64,000 nt of DNA from Lachnospiraceae bacterium (GTDB lineage Bacteria; Bacillota; Clostridia; Lachnospirales; Lachnospiraceae). Numbering within the stretch: position 1 is the first letter of the stretch; every line of letters starts with the position of its first letter. The notes under the pieces are model-generated. The model worked only from the letters and a program-made list of their open reading frames with translations. It was not told where the DNA came from and did not search any database. The stretch lies in the NCBI GenBank assembly GCA_021769135.1, contig JAETTM010000013.1, forward strand, positions 1 through 64,000, read 5' to 3'. This document shows, piece after piece, positions 53,636 through 62,762 of the stretch. Made by a program: the position numbers and the translations under genes.

Positions 53636-55015
53636 CTATTCCATCCCTCCCATCGCCATTTCCGCATCGTCGAAGAATCCATCCACCCCCTGCGCTTTCA
53701 ACAGCGTCTCATCCACTTCAGGGGCTCCATCATAATAATGCAGCAGCAAGCCTACAACTCTGGTATAACTGAGCACCCCGTCTTCCACCCCGTTTAAAAC
53801 CATGGAGGTTTCCGAAAGCTTATCGGAGACCTTATCCAAAACCTCCGTTTTAAGCACCGCTTTTTCCTCCACCTCTTCCCAGGTTTCCGCTTTCAGGAAA
53901 ATATTTTCCGACTTCACCAACGGGGAAATATTCACATGGGATAAATACACTTCCTTATCCTTGCCGATAGCCCTGTAAAATTCGTTATCAATATAGTTCA
54001 ATACGCTCAAATACCCGCTGTACTGAAACACCTCATCCGAAGAATTAATGCAGGCCAGAAAGCCAATCATATTCGCTTCTTCCTCATACATAAACCCTTT
54101 CAAATGGGCATATTCATGGCAAATCGTAGCCGGGCGGTTAATCTCATGCATCAGCTTATTATAGTTGATTTCCATGGAAAAAGGAAAAAAATACCCTTTC
54201 ATATACTGCTGGCTGAAAAACCCGGAAAAAGTAAACTGTTTCGGCTGTGGATAAAATCCCGCCAATTGCCCGCATTCCCCGCTTAATTCCTGCATGCACT
54301 CTACCGCAATTTCCTCCATGTTTTCCGGGAAAACAATGTTCCCATTCTCATCCCGCTCTACTTTTTTAGCCAATTCATTCGTCTTAATTACCACATAATC
54401 CCTTAAACGAATCAGTTCGTCCAGGGAATACTCCTTAAACAAAAGTTCCTCCACAGGGAATTCCTCTTCCATTTCCCTGCACAAAACCCCATATTTCTCT
54501 TCCAGGGTAGAGCAATGATAAGGGATAAAGCAATTCAGCGTCATCACCACCACAACCCCCGTGAATATCCAGCCATAGGCGGCAAAATAAATTTGGCGGA
54601 ATCTCCCAATCCGGCTTCTTTTTCCCTTTCCGTTTCGTCCTGTTCCATCCGCCTTTTCTGTTTTATCCCCCGCTTTATCTTCCCTGTTTTCCCCTTTATC
54701 GTTTTCCGTTTCATTTATGCGCCCTTTGATAAAAGCCCCCCACAGGCATTTTATCTTTTTACAAGATAAAGCAACAGCCGTGCCCAATGCCAGGATGAAA
54801 GCCACCACCGTAAGCAAAACGCCTGCTGCAAACATCATTTCCCCTACCGAAAAAGGAAATATACCCATAAATCTGCCATATGTATTTACCCATAACGGAT
54901 AGATATTTTTTACGTAAAAGTCACAAAAAGCCGGGCTCTTCCATGCTATAATATTCAGCATCAAAGCTATGGCCAGAATTATACCCAACCACAACCTCCT
55001 TCTCCTCATTCCCAT
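53636..55015 (-). CDS. DUF3810 membrane metalloprotease-like protein
   Basis: A 459-residue protein with membrane segments at about 8-27, 50-75 and 140-160, separated by a charged Glu/Lys/Asp-rich loop. The soluble part has TICHEYAHLKGFMYEEEANM, an HExxH zinc motif with a downstream Glu, as in gluzincin peptidases. DUF3810 proteins share this layout but have no proven substrate. The Asp/Glu and Lys-rich insert in the loop is likely disordered. ATG at 55015 follows AAAGGGGATGGG; the frame extends upstream without a site. Confidence 0.8.
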   Translation of the reverse strand: MGMRRRRLWLGIILAIALMLNIIAWKSPAFCDFYVKNIYPLWVNTYGRFMGIFPFSVGEMMFAAGVLLTVVAFILALGTAVALSCKKIKCLWGAFIKGRINETENDKGENREDKAGDKTEKADGTGRNGKGKRSRIGRFRQIYFAAYGWIFTGVVVVMTLNCFIPYHCSTLEEKYGVLCREMEEEFPVEELLFKEYSLDELIRLRDYVVIKTNELAKKVERDENGNIVFPENMEEIAVECMQELSGECGQLAGFYPQPKQFTFSGFFSQQYMKGYFFPFSMEINYNKLMHEINRPATICHEYAHLKGFMYEEEANMIGFLACINSSDEVFQYSGYLSVLNYIDNEFYRAIGKDKEVYLSHVNISPLVKSENIFLKAETWEEVEEKAVLKTEVLDKVSDKLSETSMVLNGVEDGVLSYTRVVGLLLHYYDGAPEVDETLLKAQGVDGFFDDAEMAMGGME

Positions 55016-55311
55016 TTGCCCATCCCCTTTCTGTTCCGGTGTCGGTCTGGCTCTCCAATACCTTTTCTTGCAGAACACCTATAATATAAGGATAGCATAC
55101 GGATATTTCCTGAGAATGATGAAATGTGAATAATTTGTAAATATTTTATAAAATTGGCCATCCAATTTATCCCATTTTAGTTAATAGTAATAAATCGAAT
55201 GTGTAATTTCTCCTTTTTGTACTTTTCTTTCGGCATTATGCCCAAAACATGCATTCATGAGAACAATCCATCGATTTTCAATATATTTTTATTGATTTAC
55301 GATAAATTATT

Positions 55312-55341
55312 ATTGACAATCAATCTCTATCGTGCTACTAT
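55312..55341 (+). promoter_or_regulatory. Promoter of the DUF2975-XRE-DUF4173 operon with inverted repeat
   Basis: TTGACA (55313-55318), a 17-base spacer and TACTAT (55336-55341). The -35 is inside ATTGACAATCAAT (55312-55324), a 5+5 inverted repeat that could be the operator of the XRE protein. The remaining gap from 55016 is AT-rich without a visible gene. Confidence 0.65.
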
Positions 55342-55401
55342 TAATTCCAACATAAGGTAAAATGTACTGTACCAATTACATTCCGCCAAGGAGGTTTTCC
55401 A

Positions 55402-55848
55402 ATGAAAGACAAACTGACAATCATTACCAAATTTATTTTAGACTTCATGTTTTATTCAGGGATACTGGTTATCCTCACCCTTCCGTTCAGCATCAAGTTC
55501 TTTGGGAGATATAACACCTATTTTGCCGATAACTACATTCCTCTCATCCTGCTTTTGTCCTCTTCCAGCGTTTTTGCGATTCTTATTATTTATGAACTCC
55601 GGAAAATGTTCCGCACTGTGATAAATGATGACTGCTTTATACAGGCCAATGTCATCAGCCTTCGACGTATGGGAACTTACAGTCTGATTATCGCCCTGAT
55701 TACGGCCGGCCGCCTTTTCCTCTATATCACTCCCTCCGTACTTATCGTCATCCTTGTTTTCGTCATCGCAGGGCTTTTCAGCAAAGTTTTATCCCAGGTA
55801 TTTGATAAAGCCGTTACTTATAAACTTGAAAATGATTTAACGATTTAG
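55402..55848 (+). CDS. DUF2975 membrane protein
   Basis: A 148-residue protein with four hydrophobic segments (about 8-30, 45-65, 92-112 and 114-134) and FRTVINDDCFIQANVISLRR in the central loop, typical of DUF2975. GGAGG lies eight bases before ATG. Ten bases separate it from the XRE regulator gene, the usual partner arrangement in Firmicutes. Function unknown. Confidence 0.8.
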   Translation: MKDKLTIITKFILDFMFYSGILVILTLPFSIKFFGRYNTYFADNYIPLILLLSSSSVFAILIIYELRKMFRTVINDDCFIQANVISLRRMGTYSLIIALITAGRLFLYITPSVLIVILVFVIAGLFSKVLSQVFDKAVTYKLENDLTI

Positions 55849-55858
55849 GAGGGAAACC

Positions 55859-56068
55859 ATGGGAATTATTATTAACTTAGACGTGGTTATGGCACAACGG
55901 AAAAAAGGCCTGACTGAACTAGCCAAAGATGTGGACATCACCCTCGCCAATTTATCCATATTAAAAAACAATAAAGCAAAGGCCATCCGCCTGTCCACGC
56001 TCAACGCCATCTGCAAATCCCTGGACTGCCAGCCCGGCGACATCTTACAATATGTGGAAGAGCCGTAA
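55859..56068 (+). CDS. Small XRE-family regulator (YozG-like)
   Basis: A 69-residue single-domain Cro/C1 helix-turn-helix protein: INLDVVMAQRKKGLTELAKD, then ITLANLSILKNNKAKAIRLS, and the common SLDCQPGDILQYVEE end. It lies between DUF2975 and DUF4173 genes and probably binds the promoter region of this operon. GGAGGG precedes ATG. Confidence 0.9.
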   Translation: MGIIINLDVVMAQRKKGLTELAKDVDITLANLSILKNNKAKAIRLSTLNAICKSLDCQPGDILQYVEEP

Positions 56069-56113
56069 CAGGCAACTTTAAAATATTATAGATATACAGA
56101 AATGAGGTAAATT

Positions 56114-57817
56114 ATGAACGATTATCCAAACCAGGAATATTACACATCTTCTACGGAAAACGAGAAGACCACATTAAATGGAAATATATCCGACCACAGG
56201 AATAGCGCCGCCCCTACAGCCGCCAACCTCACCCAGACACCTCAAACCTGGAAGTTTACCCCGGCTGCCCCAATTACCCCACAGTCGAACGGCTTAAGCG
56301 AAGAAGAAAAAGAAAAACGTGTCCGCCATTTCCGCCTGTTCAGCATCACCAGCGTTATTTATGCCCTTTTTTACACTTTCTGCCTTTATAAAAATGCATC
56401 CGGGATTACTTACCCTTTTTTCACAGGCGGAACCCTCTTTTGTTTCTTCTTGTCCTTGAAAAAATTAGGGATTTCCGCGAAAAAAGATTCTATTTTTTAT
56501 ATGATTGCCATACTGCTCCTGGGCATTTCCACTTTTTGCACCGATAGCAGCAATATTATTTCCATGAATAAAGCGGGAATCTTTGTGCTTTTCTTTGTAT
56601 TGATGATACATAACTTTTATGGGGATTCCCAATGGAATTTTTCCAAATATATGAAATCCATTCTTCAGACGATATTCGGTTCCATCGGCGTTATCGGCCG
56701 GCCTATCTCAGATTTTGGCCTTTTTATGAAAGCGCGGAAAGATGAAAAGGAAACCAAGAAGCCCTATGGGCAGTACATTTTTATCGGCATCCTAATCTCC
56801 ATCCCTTTACTGTTCGTCATAATGATGCTGCTTTGCTCTGCGGATATGGTCTTCGCTTCCATTGTGGACGATATTTTTTCATCCCTGAAAATACCGCAGA
56901 ACTTTTTCTCCATATGCTGGACCATCCTTTTCTCCTTTTTTGCATCCTATTGCATCATTGCCTATTTAGTGAAAAGAACTATAAAGGAAGAAATAGTTGA
57001 TAAGCGGACGGGAGAACCAGTTCTCGCCATTACCGTTACATCCATCCTTTCCGCTGTTTATCTGCTGTTTTGCGCCGTACAAATTATTTATCTGTTTACC
57101 GGCAGCATGGAACTGCCCATCGGATACAGCTATGCCGCGTATGCCAGGGAGGGTTTTTTCCAACTCCTCTTCATCTGCTTTTTAAATTTATGCATCGTCC
57201 TCATCTGTCTCGGGCGGTTCAAGGTGCACAATATCCTTAAAGCAATCATGACTGTCATTTCCCTATGCACTTATATTATGATTGCGTCCAGCGCCCTGCG
57301 CATGCTGATGTATATTAAAAGCTATGATTTGACATTTCTCCGGATTTTCGTGCTCTGGTCATTGGCTGTCATTTTCCTTCTGATGTCCGGCGTACTGATT
57401 AACATTTACAAAGAAAAATTTCCTTTATTTAAATATAGTATGGTGGTGGTAACCGTGTTCTATATTGGGCTCTCCTTCAGCCACCCCGACTATTTCATCG
57501 CCAAATACAATATTTCACAGATGCTGTCGAACCCGGACACGCATCACGATACTATCTATCTGGCCTTTTTATCCGCAGATGCGGCGCCGGCCATCCTGGA
57601 CGAAGAAACCCTTATCCGGCTAACGGATATTTCGGAAGATAAAAATGCATATTCAGCCCTCCATCAAACCCGATATGCCGGAGATTCATGGATGGACGAA
57701 TATGCAACAAGAATATCCTTTCACAATCAACGGATAGAAATGGAAGGTACAAAAATAAGGGCTTTCAACCTGTCCCGATTCATTGCTGGCAAATACATTG
57801 CCCGTTTTCTTAATTAG
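56114..57817 (+). CDS. DUF4173/DUF4153-type membrane protein
   Basis: A 567-residue protein: a hydrophilic Asn/Thr/Pro-rich N-terminus (about 1-70), roughly 12 membrane segments, and a C-terminal soluble part with SNPDTHHDTIYLAFLSADAA. This matches DUF4173-type proteins commonly found after DUF2975 and small XRE genes. Function unknown; transport or stress signalling could be guessed but nothing shows it. It ends overlapping the convergent MATE gene by eight bases. Confidence 0.75.
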   Translation: MNDYPNQEYYTSSTENEKTTLNGNISDHRNSAAPTAANLTQTPQTWKFTPAAPITPQSNGLSEEEKEKRVRHFRLFSITSVIYALFYTFCLYKNASGITYPFFTGGTLFCFFLSLKKLGISAKKDSIFYMIAILLLGISTFCTDSSNIISMNKAGIFVLFFVLMIHNFYGDSQWNFSKYMKSILQTIFGSIGVIGRPISDFGLFMKARKDEKETKKPYGQYIFIGILISIPLLFVIMMLLCSADMVFASIVDDIFSSLKIPQNFFSICWTILFSFFASYCIIAYLVKRTIKEEIVDKRTGEPVLAITVTSILSAVYLLFCAVQIIYLFTGSMELPIGYSYAAYAREGFFQLLFICFLNLCIVLICLGRFKVHNILKAIMTVISLCTYIMIASSALRMLMYIKSYDLTFLRIFVLWSLAVIFLLMSGVLINIYKEKFPLFKYSMVVVTVFYIGLSFSHPDYFIAKYNISQMLSNPDTHHDTIYLAFLSADAAPAILDEETLIRLTDISEDKNAYSALHQTRYAGDSWMDEYATRISFHNQRIEMEGTKIRAFNLSRFIAGKYIARFLN

Positions 57818-59186
57818 CATGGCCTGCCTGCAGCTGCAGTTCCTCCTCCTGCCGCTTCATCTCATTGAGCACACTGATGGAGAGGGGCACCGCTAACGAA
57901 AAAGACAGGATATCCGAAACCGTCTGGCATATTTCCACGCCGAACAATCCAAACAGGCGGGGCAATATTAAAATCAAGGGAATGAAAAACAATCCCTGCC
58001 TCGCCGCTGCCAAGATGGAAGCTTTCAACGCCTTTCCGATGGACTGGAGCATCATATTGGACATTACAATCCATCCCGTTAACGGAAATACGATACATTG
58101 CATGCGCAGCGCCACAGCCCCCACAGCGATGACCTCCTGATCTTCTTTGCGGAACAAAGTGATAATCTCCGGCGCGAATACTACGCCTATAACAGATATC
58201 CCTACCAAAAAAATGGTGGCGTATTTCACGCAAAATACAAAGCCCTCCCTCACCCGGTGATACAGCTCAGCCCCATAATTGAACCCGCAGACCGGCTGGA
58301 AGCCCTGGCCGAATCCGATAAGGGCGGAACTGGCAAACATGGTCACGCGGGATACGATGGACATGCCGGCGATAGCCGCATCCCCGTAAATTCCTGCCCC
58401 ATGGTTTAAAAGGATACTGGCCACGCTGCCCAGACCCTGCCGGCAAAGGGAGGGAACGCCGCCCCGGCAGATTTCCTTTACATAATGGCCGTTTGGTTTA
58501 AAATTGCTGAACTTTATTCCGATATTGCCGCCCTTTCTGCTCTGATACAACAGAAGCAGAAAACTGCAAAACTGGCTGATTACCGTCGCCGCAGCGGCAC
58601 CGGCCACGCCCATGCCGCAGGCAAAAATCAACAGCGGATCCAATGCGATATTAATTACTGCCCCGGTCACAATACCAACCATAGCATAAGCCGCGCTGCC
58701 CTGGAAACGAAGCTGATTGTTCAATACCAAAGAAGACGTCATAAAAGGCGCCCCTATTAGAATAATTCTCAAATAATCCTCCGTATAAGGAAGTATAGTA
58801 GGCGTGGATCCAAGGGCTATCGCCAGCGGTTTTAAAAAAATAAGCCCTCCGCATAAAACTGCAATCCCGCAGAGAAAGGCAAGGAAAAAGCCATTAGCCG
58901 CCATCACTGCCGCTTCTTCAAAGTCCTTTGCCCCCAGCCGCCTGGAAATATAATTCCCGGAGCCATGGCCGAAAAAGAACCCCAAAGCCTGAATAATAGC
59001 CATTACCGAAAATACGATGCCTACGGCTGCCGTGGACTGGGTATTTAATTTCCCCACAAAGAAAGTATCCGCCATATTATAGAACGAAGTCACCAGCATG
59101 CTGATAATGGTCGGCACAGCCAGCTCTCCAATAAGCCGGGGAACGGGGGTCTCCGTCATATATACGTACTTTTCTTCCTGTTGCAT
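57810..59186 (-). CDS. MATE family exporter
   Basis: A 458-residue protein with about 12 membrane segments. The entry LAVPTIISMLVTSFYNMADT and GHGSGNYISRRLG are MATE landmarks of the DinF/MepA branch. GGAAGGGATG precedes ATG at 59186. Another MATE gene lies 92 bases upstream on the same strand, so the two may be co-transcribed. Substrate unknown. Confidence 0.9.
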   Translation of the reverse strand: MQQEEKYVYMTETPVPRLIGELAVPTIISMLVTSFYNMADTFFVGKLNTQSTAAVGIVFSVMAIIQALGFFFGHGSGNYISRRLGAKDFEEAAVMAANGFFLAFLCGIAVLCGGLIFLKPLAIALGSTPTILPYTEDYLRIILIGAPFMTSSLVLNNQLRFQGSAAYAMVGIVTGAVINIALDPLLIFACGMGVAGAAAATVISQFCSFLLLLYQSRKGGNIGIKFSNFKPNGHYVKEICRGGVPSLCRQGLGSVASILLNHGAGIYGDAAIAGMSIVSRVTMFASSALIGFGQGFQPVCGFNYGAELYHRVREGFVFCVKYATIFLVGISVIGVVFAPEIITLFRKEDQEVIAVGAVALRMQCIVFPLTGWIVMSNMMLQSIGKALKASILAAARQGLFFIPLILILPRLFGLFGVEICQTVSDILSFSLAVPLSISVLNEMKRQEEELQLQAGHAN

Positions 59187-59278
59187 TTATATCACATCCC
59201 TTCCACTACATGTACCATTTCATTCTGCGGCTTCACTTTTACCGAACGGCCAAACTGATACCAACACATCTACAAAGC

Positions 59279-60691
59279 TTATACGCTCTCAATAGCCTTC
59301 TGCTTCCATTTACCCCATTTATAGAAAATAAAAGTAATAACAGCCCCCAATGTCCAGGAGAACAGCAGGGAAATAAAGATGCTCTCGCAGCGCCCGCCCG
59401 GATACTGCTCGCTTCTAGTCAGATAAGCAATCCCATAAGCCACCGGCACACGAATCGCCACCGTGGTAATCAGGGAAATCCACATAGGCGTCATCGTATC
59501 CCCCGCACCCCGCATAACGCCGGACAACGATTGGGTAACCGCCATAGCCACATATCCTACTGCAAGAATACGCATCATCCTCATGCTCATATCCACCAAT
59601 TCTGCTGTATCCGTAAATATCCCCATCAGATATTTGCCGAAAACAAGAATCAGCGCGGTAATCGCGGCGGATACGCCCATAGCGATAAACGTTCCCTGTT
59701 TTGCTCCCCGGTCCACCCGTTCCAACTCCCGCGCGCCTACATTCTGGCCCGCGTAAGTGGTCATTGCCGTTCCAAAAGAGAAATTAGGCATCATAGCGAA
59801 GCCATCCACCCTCATCACAATAACGTTGGCCGCAATAAACATTTCCCCGAAACTATTGGTCAAAGACTGCACGATAATCATAGCCATGGAAAATATAGCC
59901 TGGGTCAGGCCGGAAGGCAATCCCAGCCGTATGGTCATCATAGCATATTTTTTATGTAATTTTAAATATTTTTTCTTCATATCGAAGATATCCGACATCC
60001 GCATCAGCTTAAAAAAACAAAGGACAGCCGACAGCGCCTGGGCAATGGCCGTAGCCAACGCCACCCCGGCTACCCCCATATGGAAGCTGGCTACAAATAT
60101 AATATCCAGCACAATATTCACTATTGTAGCAACCAGCAGATAAACAAGGGCCGACACGGAATCCCCAAGCCCTCTGAGCACACCGCCCAATATATTATAA
60201 TATGCCATACCGAGAATACCGATAAAAATAATATTCAGATATGATTCGCACCATCCAATAATCGACTCCGGCGTATCCAGATAGCTTAACAGAGGCCCGG
60301 ATACCAATGGCCCTATAATCATAATGAGTAAAGAAGAAATAGCCGTCAAAGTAATGCAGCTACCTATCGTTCCCGATAAATCTTCCCTTTGTTTCGCCCC
60401 GAAATACTGGGAAACCATAATACCTGCACCTACGGATATGCCTACGAACAGTACAAGAAGCAGATTTAAGATAGGCGATGCGCTGCCCACTGCTGCCAAT
60501 GCATTATCCCCTACATATCTGCCGACAATGACACTATCCGCAGTGTTGTAAAGCTGCTGGGCAATATTTCCTATGAGCATAGGAATAGCAAATGCCACAA
60601 TCTGTTTTCCCGGATTCCCTACCGTCATATCGACGGGTGCAAATAGTTTCTGTAGTTTTGAAAATCTTGTGTTATTCATGCTTATAGCCAT
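59279..60691 (-). CDS. MATE family exporter
   Basis: A 470-residue protein with about 12 membrane segments, clearly different in sequence from its neighbour. FAIPMLIGNIAQQLYNTADS and GAGIMVSQYFGAKQRED are MATE landmarks. AAAGGAG stands only one base before ATG 60691 and 13 before ATG 60679, so the start is ambiguous. Tandem MATE genes could form separate pumps with distinct substrates. Confidence 0.9.
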   Translation of the reverse strand: MAISMNNTRFSKLQKLFAPVDMTVGNPGKQIVAFAIPMLIGNIAQQLYNTADSVIVGRYVGDNALAAVGSASPILNLLLVLFVGISVGAGIMVSQYFGAKQREDLSGTIGSCITLTAISSLLIMIIGPLVSGPLLSYLDTPESIIGWCESYLNIIFIGILGMAYYNILGGVLRGLGDSVSALVYLLVATIVNIVLDIIFVASFHMGVAGVALATAIAQALSAVLCFFKLMRMSDIFDMKKKYLKLHKKYAMMTIRLGLPSGLTQAIFSMAMIIVQSLTNSFGEMFIAANVIVMRVDGFAMMPNFSFGTAMTTYAGQNVGARELERVDRGAKQGTFIAMGVSAAITALILVFGKYLMGIFTDTAELVDMSMRMMRILAVGYVAMAVTQSLSGVMRGAGDTMTPMWISLITTVAIRVPVAYGIAYLTRSEQYPGGRCESIFISLLFSWTLGAVITFIFYKWGKWKQKAIESV

Positions 60692-60896
60692 GCTCCTTTC
60701 TTAGTCTGCAGATGCGCACCGCCTTGCACAAATCTATGGTAAAACCTTAATAGGAGAAAATATCCTAAAAGATAGCGGTAAGACCTATTTTACAAGATTA
60801 TAAAAATAATGGCAAGATGGAAAAAGCTTTTTATTCCTCCTTTCTTTTGCTATAATATTTCCAAAACCTAACATCTTAAATAGGAGAACTTTCAAT

Positions 60897-61913
60897 ATGA
60901 AATCAAACAAAAAAATTAAAAACAGATGCCTTATCATATTATTGACATTATCTGCATTCCTGTCCGCCATCCCCATAAGCGGATGCGCTTCCAGTTCCCC
61001 CATTGCTCAGGAAGATACCGGTCATGAAAATTTGGCCGCAGGGCGTACACAGCCTATAGAAATCACTTCCGAAGCCATTGACAGCTGCCAGATTACGATT
61101 CCCGGCATTTCCAGGGAATATAATCTGCTTTTTCTTACGGATACTCATGTCATCATCCCTGAAACATCCGAAGGGGCTTCCCAGGAAATCAAGGATTACT
61201 CCTCCCAAAGGCTTTCCGAGTTTGCCGGTGAAAGCGAATTCGTTTCTTCCGATTTATTTACCTCTTTGCTGTCTTATGCTAATGACACGAAGCCGGACGC
61301 TCTACTGTTAGGCGGGGATATTATTGATTCGCCCTCTCCTTCCAATATGGAGTTCCTGGAAAATTCTTTGGAAAAGTTGGAAGTTCCTTACATCTATACG
61401 CCGGGAAACCATGACTGGACTTACCCCTGGGAATATATGACGGAAACCGCCGCCAACGATTATCTGCCTTCCCTCTCCCCCTATATGGACGGAAATACAG
61501 CTATTCATACTCTGGAACTGGAGGATTTCACCATTGTAGCGGTGAATAACAGCAGCAATCAGATTGACCCCGATGCCCTGGAAACATATAAAACAGTCCT
61601 GGCACAGGGAAAGCCCGTCCTTCTTCTGGTTCATGTGCCCTTTTATACCCCGTCTCTCCTGGAAGAGGCTTCTGACCTCTGGCAGCAAAGCGTGGTACTG
61701 GGCGGCGGCGTCCATGGAGGAACTTATCCCAATGATGTATCCGCAGAATTTATGGGCTTGACTACTGCAAAAGACAGCCCTGTCGCAGCAGTCATCGCCG
61801 GACATGTGCATTTTCCCCATATTTCCAACATGGAAGGGGAAAAAGAGCTCCCCCAGATTGTAGGGGATGCCGGGTTTAAAGGAAAAGCCACGCGGATTCA
61901 TATTTCTCCTTAA
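60897..61913 (+). CDS. Metallophosphoesterase lipoprotein
   Basis: A 338-residue protein with a signal peptide and lipobox (AIPISGCASS), so it is displayed outside the cell. Calcineurin-type metal motifs are in order: FLTDTH, LGGDIID, GNHDW, VHVP and AGHVHFPH. Substrate may be an extracellular phosphate ester or nucleotide. A TATAAT sits near 60853 with a poor -35. No T-rich terminator was found before the toxin-antitoxin genes. Confidence 0.88.
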   Translation: MKSNKKIKNRCLIILLTLSAFLSAIPISGCASSSPIAQEDTGHENLAAGRTQPIEITSEAIDSCQITIPGISREYNLLFLTDTHVIIPETSEGASQEIKDYSSQRLSEFAGESEFVSSDLFTSLLSYANDTKPDALLLGGDIIDSPSPSNMEFLENSLEKLEVPYIYTPGNHDWTYPWEYMTETAANDYLPSLSPYMDGNTAIHTLELEDFTIVAVNNSSNQIDPDALETYKTVLAQGKPVLLLVHVPFYTPSLLEEASDLWQQSVVLGGGVHGGTYPNDVSAEFMGLTTAKDSPVAAVIAGHVHFPHISNMEGEKELPQIVGDAGFKGKATRIHISP

Positions 61914-61939
61914 TTTAAAATATTTGTAAAACCCGTTTG

Positions 61940-61987
61940 ATTTTTTTCAGTATTCGAATATAATATAAGTAGGGAAATTCCTACTTT
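61940..61987 (+). promoter_or_regulatory. Toxin-antitoxin promoter with inverted-repeat operator
   Basis: TTGATT and TATAAT (61959-61964) are 16-17 bases apart. AAGTAGG (61967-61973) and CCTACTT (61980-61986) form an inverted repeat right after the -10, flanked by matching ATATTATA-like sequence. This suits autorepression by the AbrB-type antitoxin. Confidence 0.65.
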
Positions 61988-62015
61988 CCATATTATATTA
62001 TCAGGAGGTAAAAAT

Positions 62016-62291
62016 ATGTTGGCAAATGCTTTTATTGATAATGCAAAGGTTATGGCCAAAGGACAGGTTACAATTCCAAAGGATGTTCGAAAAGTTCTTG
62101 GAATAACAAGCGGAGACCGTATTTCCTTTATTGTTGAAGGCAATACTGTCCGTATTGTTAATTCTGCAGTCTATGCCATGCAAATGCTCCAAAACGAAAT
62201 GATTGGAGAAGCGGAACGGACTGGACTTACATCTGATGAAGATGTTATGGCTCTTGTAAAAGAATTAAGAAATGAGGACGAAAATGTATGA
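62016..62291 (+). CDS. AbrB/MazE-type antitoxin
   Basis: A 91-residue protein with a SpoVT/AbrB swapped-hairpin DNA-binding domain (VMAKGQVTIPKDVRKVLGIT, then GDRISFIVEGNTVRIVN) and a helical toxin-binding tail. TCAGGAGG precedes ATG. It overlaps the PIN toxin gene by four bases, so the two are translationally coupled. It should neutralise the toxin and repress the operon. Confidence 0.92.
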   Translation: MLANAFIDNAKVMAKGQVTIPKDVRKVLGITSGDRISFIVEGNTVRIVNSAVYAMQMLQNEMIGEAERTGLTSDEDVMALVKELRNEDENV

Positions 62292-62692
62292 GGATTTTAA
62301 TTGATACAAATGTTCTCATATCTGCGGCATTAAGTGCAAATGGCGTACCATTTCAAGCTTATATAAAAGCCACCTCCTATCCTAACCATGGATTAATCTG
62401 TGAACAAAACGTAGATGAAATGAAAAGGATTTTTAATAAAAAGTTTCCACAACGGCTTGAATCGTTGAATAAATTTCTCTCAATTGCCCTGTTGACACTT
62501 GAATTAGTTCCAATTCCTATAGATGAAAATTTATCTGAATCACAGATTAGGGATGTCAATGACCGCCCAATTTTAAGAGCTGCCATTAATGCAAAGGCCG
62601 ATATCCTGCTCACTGGTGATAAAGACTTTCTCGAATCCGGTTTGAAAAATCCTATAATCATGACACCAGCCATGTTCCTCAATATGAAATGA
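62288..62692 (+). CDS. PIN-domain ribonuclease toxin (VapC-like)
   Basis: A 134-residue PIN nuclease. Acidic residues for metal binding are in LIDTNVLISAA (Asp6), EQNVDEMKRIF, DVNDRPILRAAI and LLTGDKDFLES. It belongs to the COG1569-like PIN_3 group that pairs with AbrB-type antitoxins. The expected target is RNA, such as tRNA or rRNA; the exact target is not visible. The pair looks intact. Confidence 0.92.
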   Translation: MRILIDTNVLISAALSANGVPFQAYIKATSYPNHGLICEQNVDEMKRIFNKKFPQRLESLNKFLSIALLTLELVPIPIDENLSESQIRDVNDRPILRAAINAKADILLTGDKDFLESGLKNPIIMTPAMFLNMK

Positions 62693-62703
62693 TAAAAACC
62701 CCG

Positions 62704-62762
62704 TACCAATTTCGACAATTCATCATAAGATATAACAAACTTATGATGAAAGGAAATTGGTA
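62704..62762 (+). promoter_or_regulatory. Hairpin covering the DUF4474 ribosome site
   Basis: TACCAATTTC (62704-62713) pairs with GAAATTGGTA (62753-62762) and TTCATCATAAG (62719-62729) with CTTATGATGAA (62740-62750). The stem covers most of the AAAGGAAA ribosome site and reaches the A of the start codon, so it could block translation or end transcription from the toxin-antitoxin pair. Confidence 0.7.

Noticed and set aside
55016-55401. Hidden small gene in the intergenic gap
   Set aside because: AT-rich sequence with promoter features only; no frame with a ribosome site was found.
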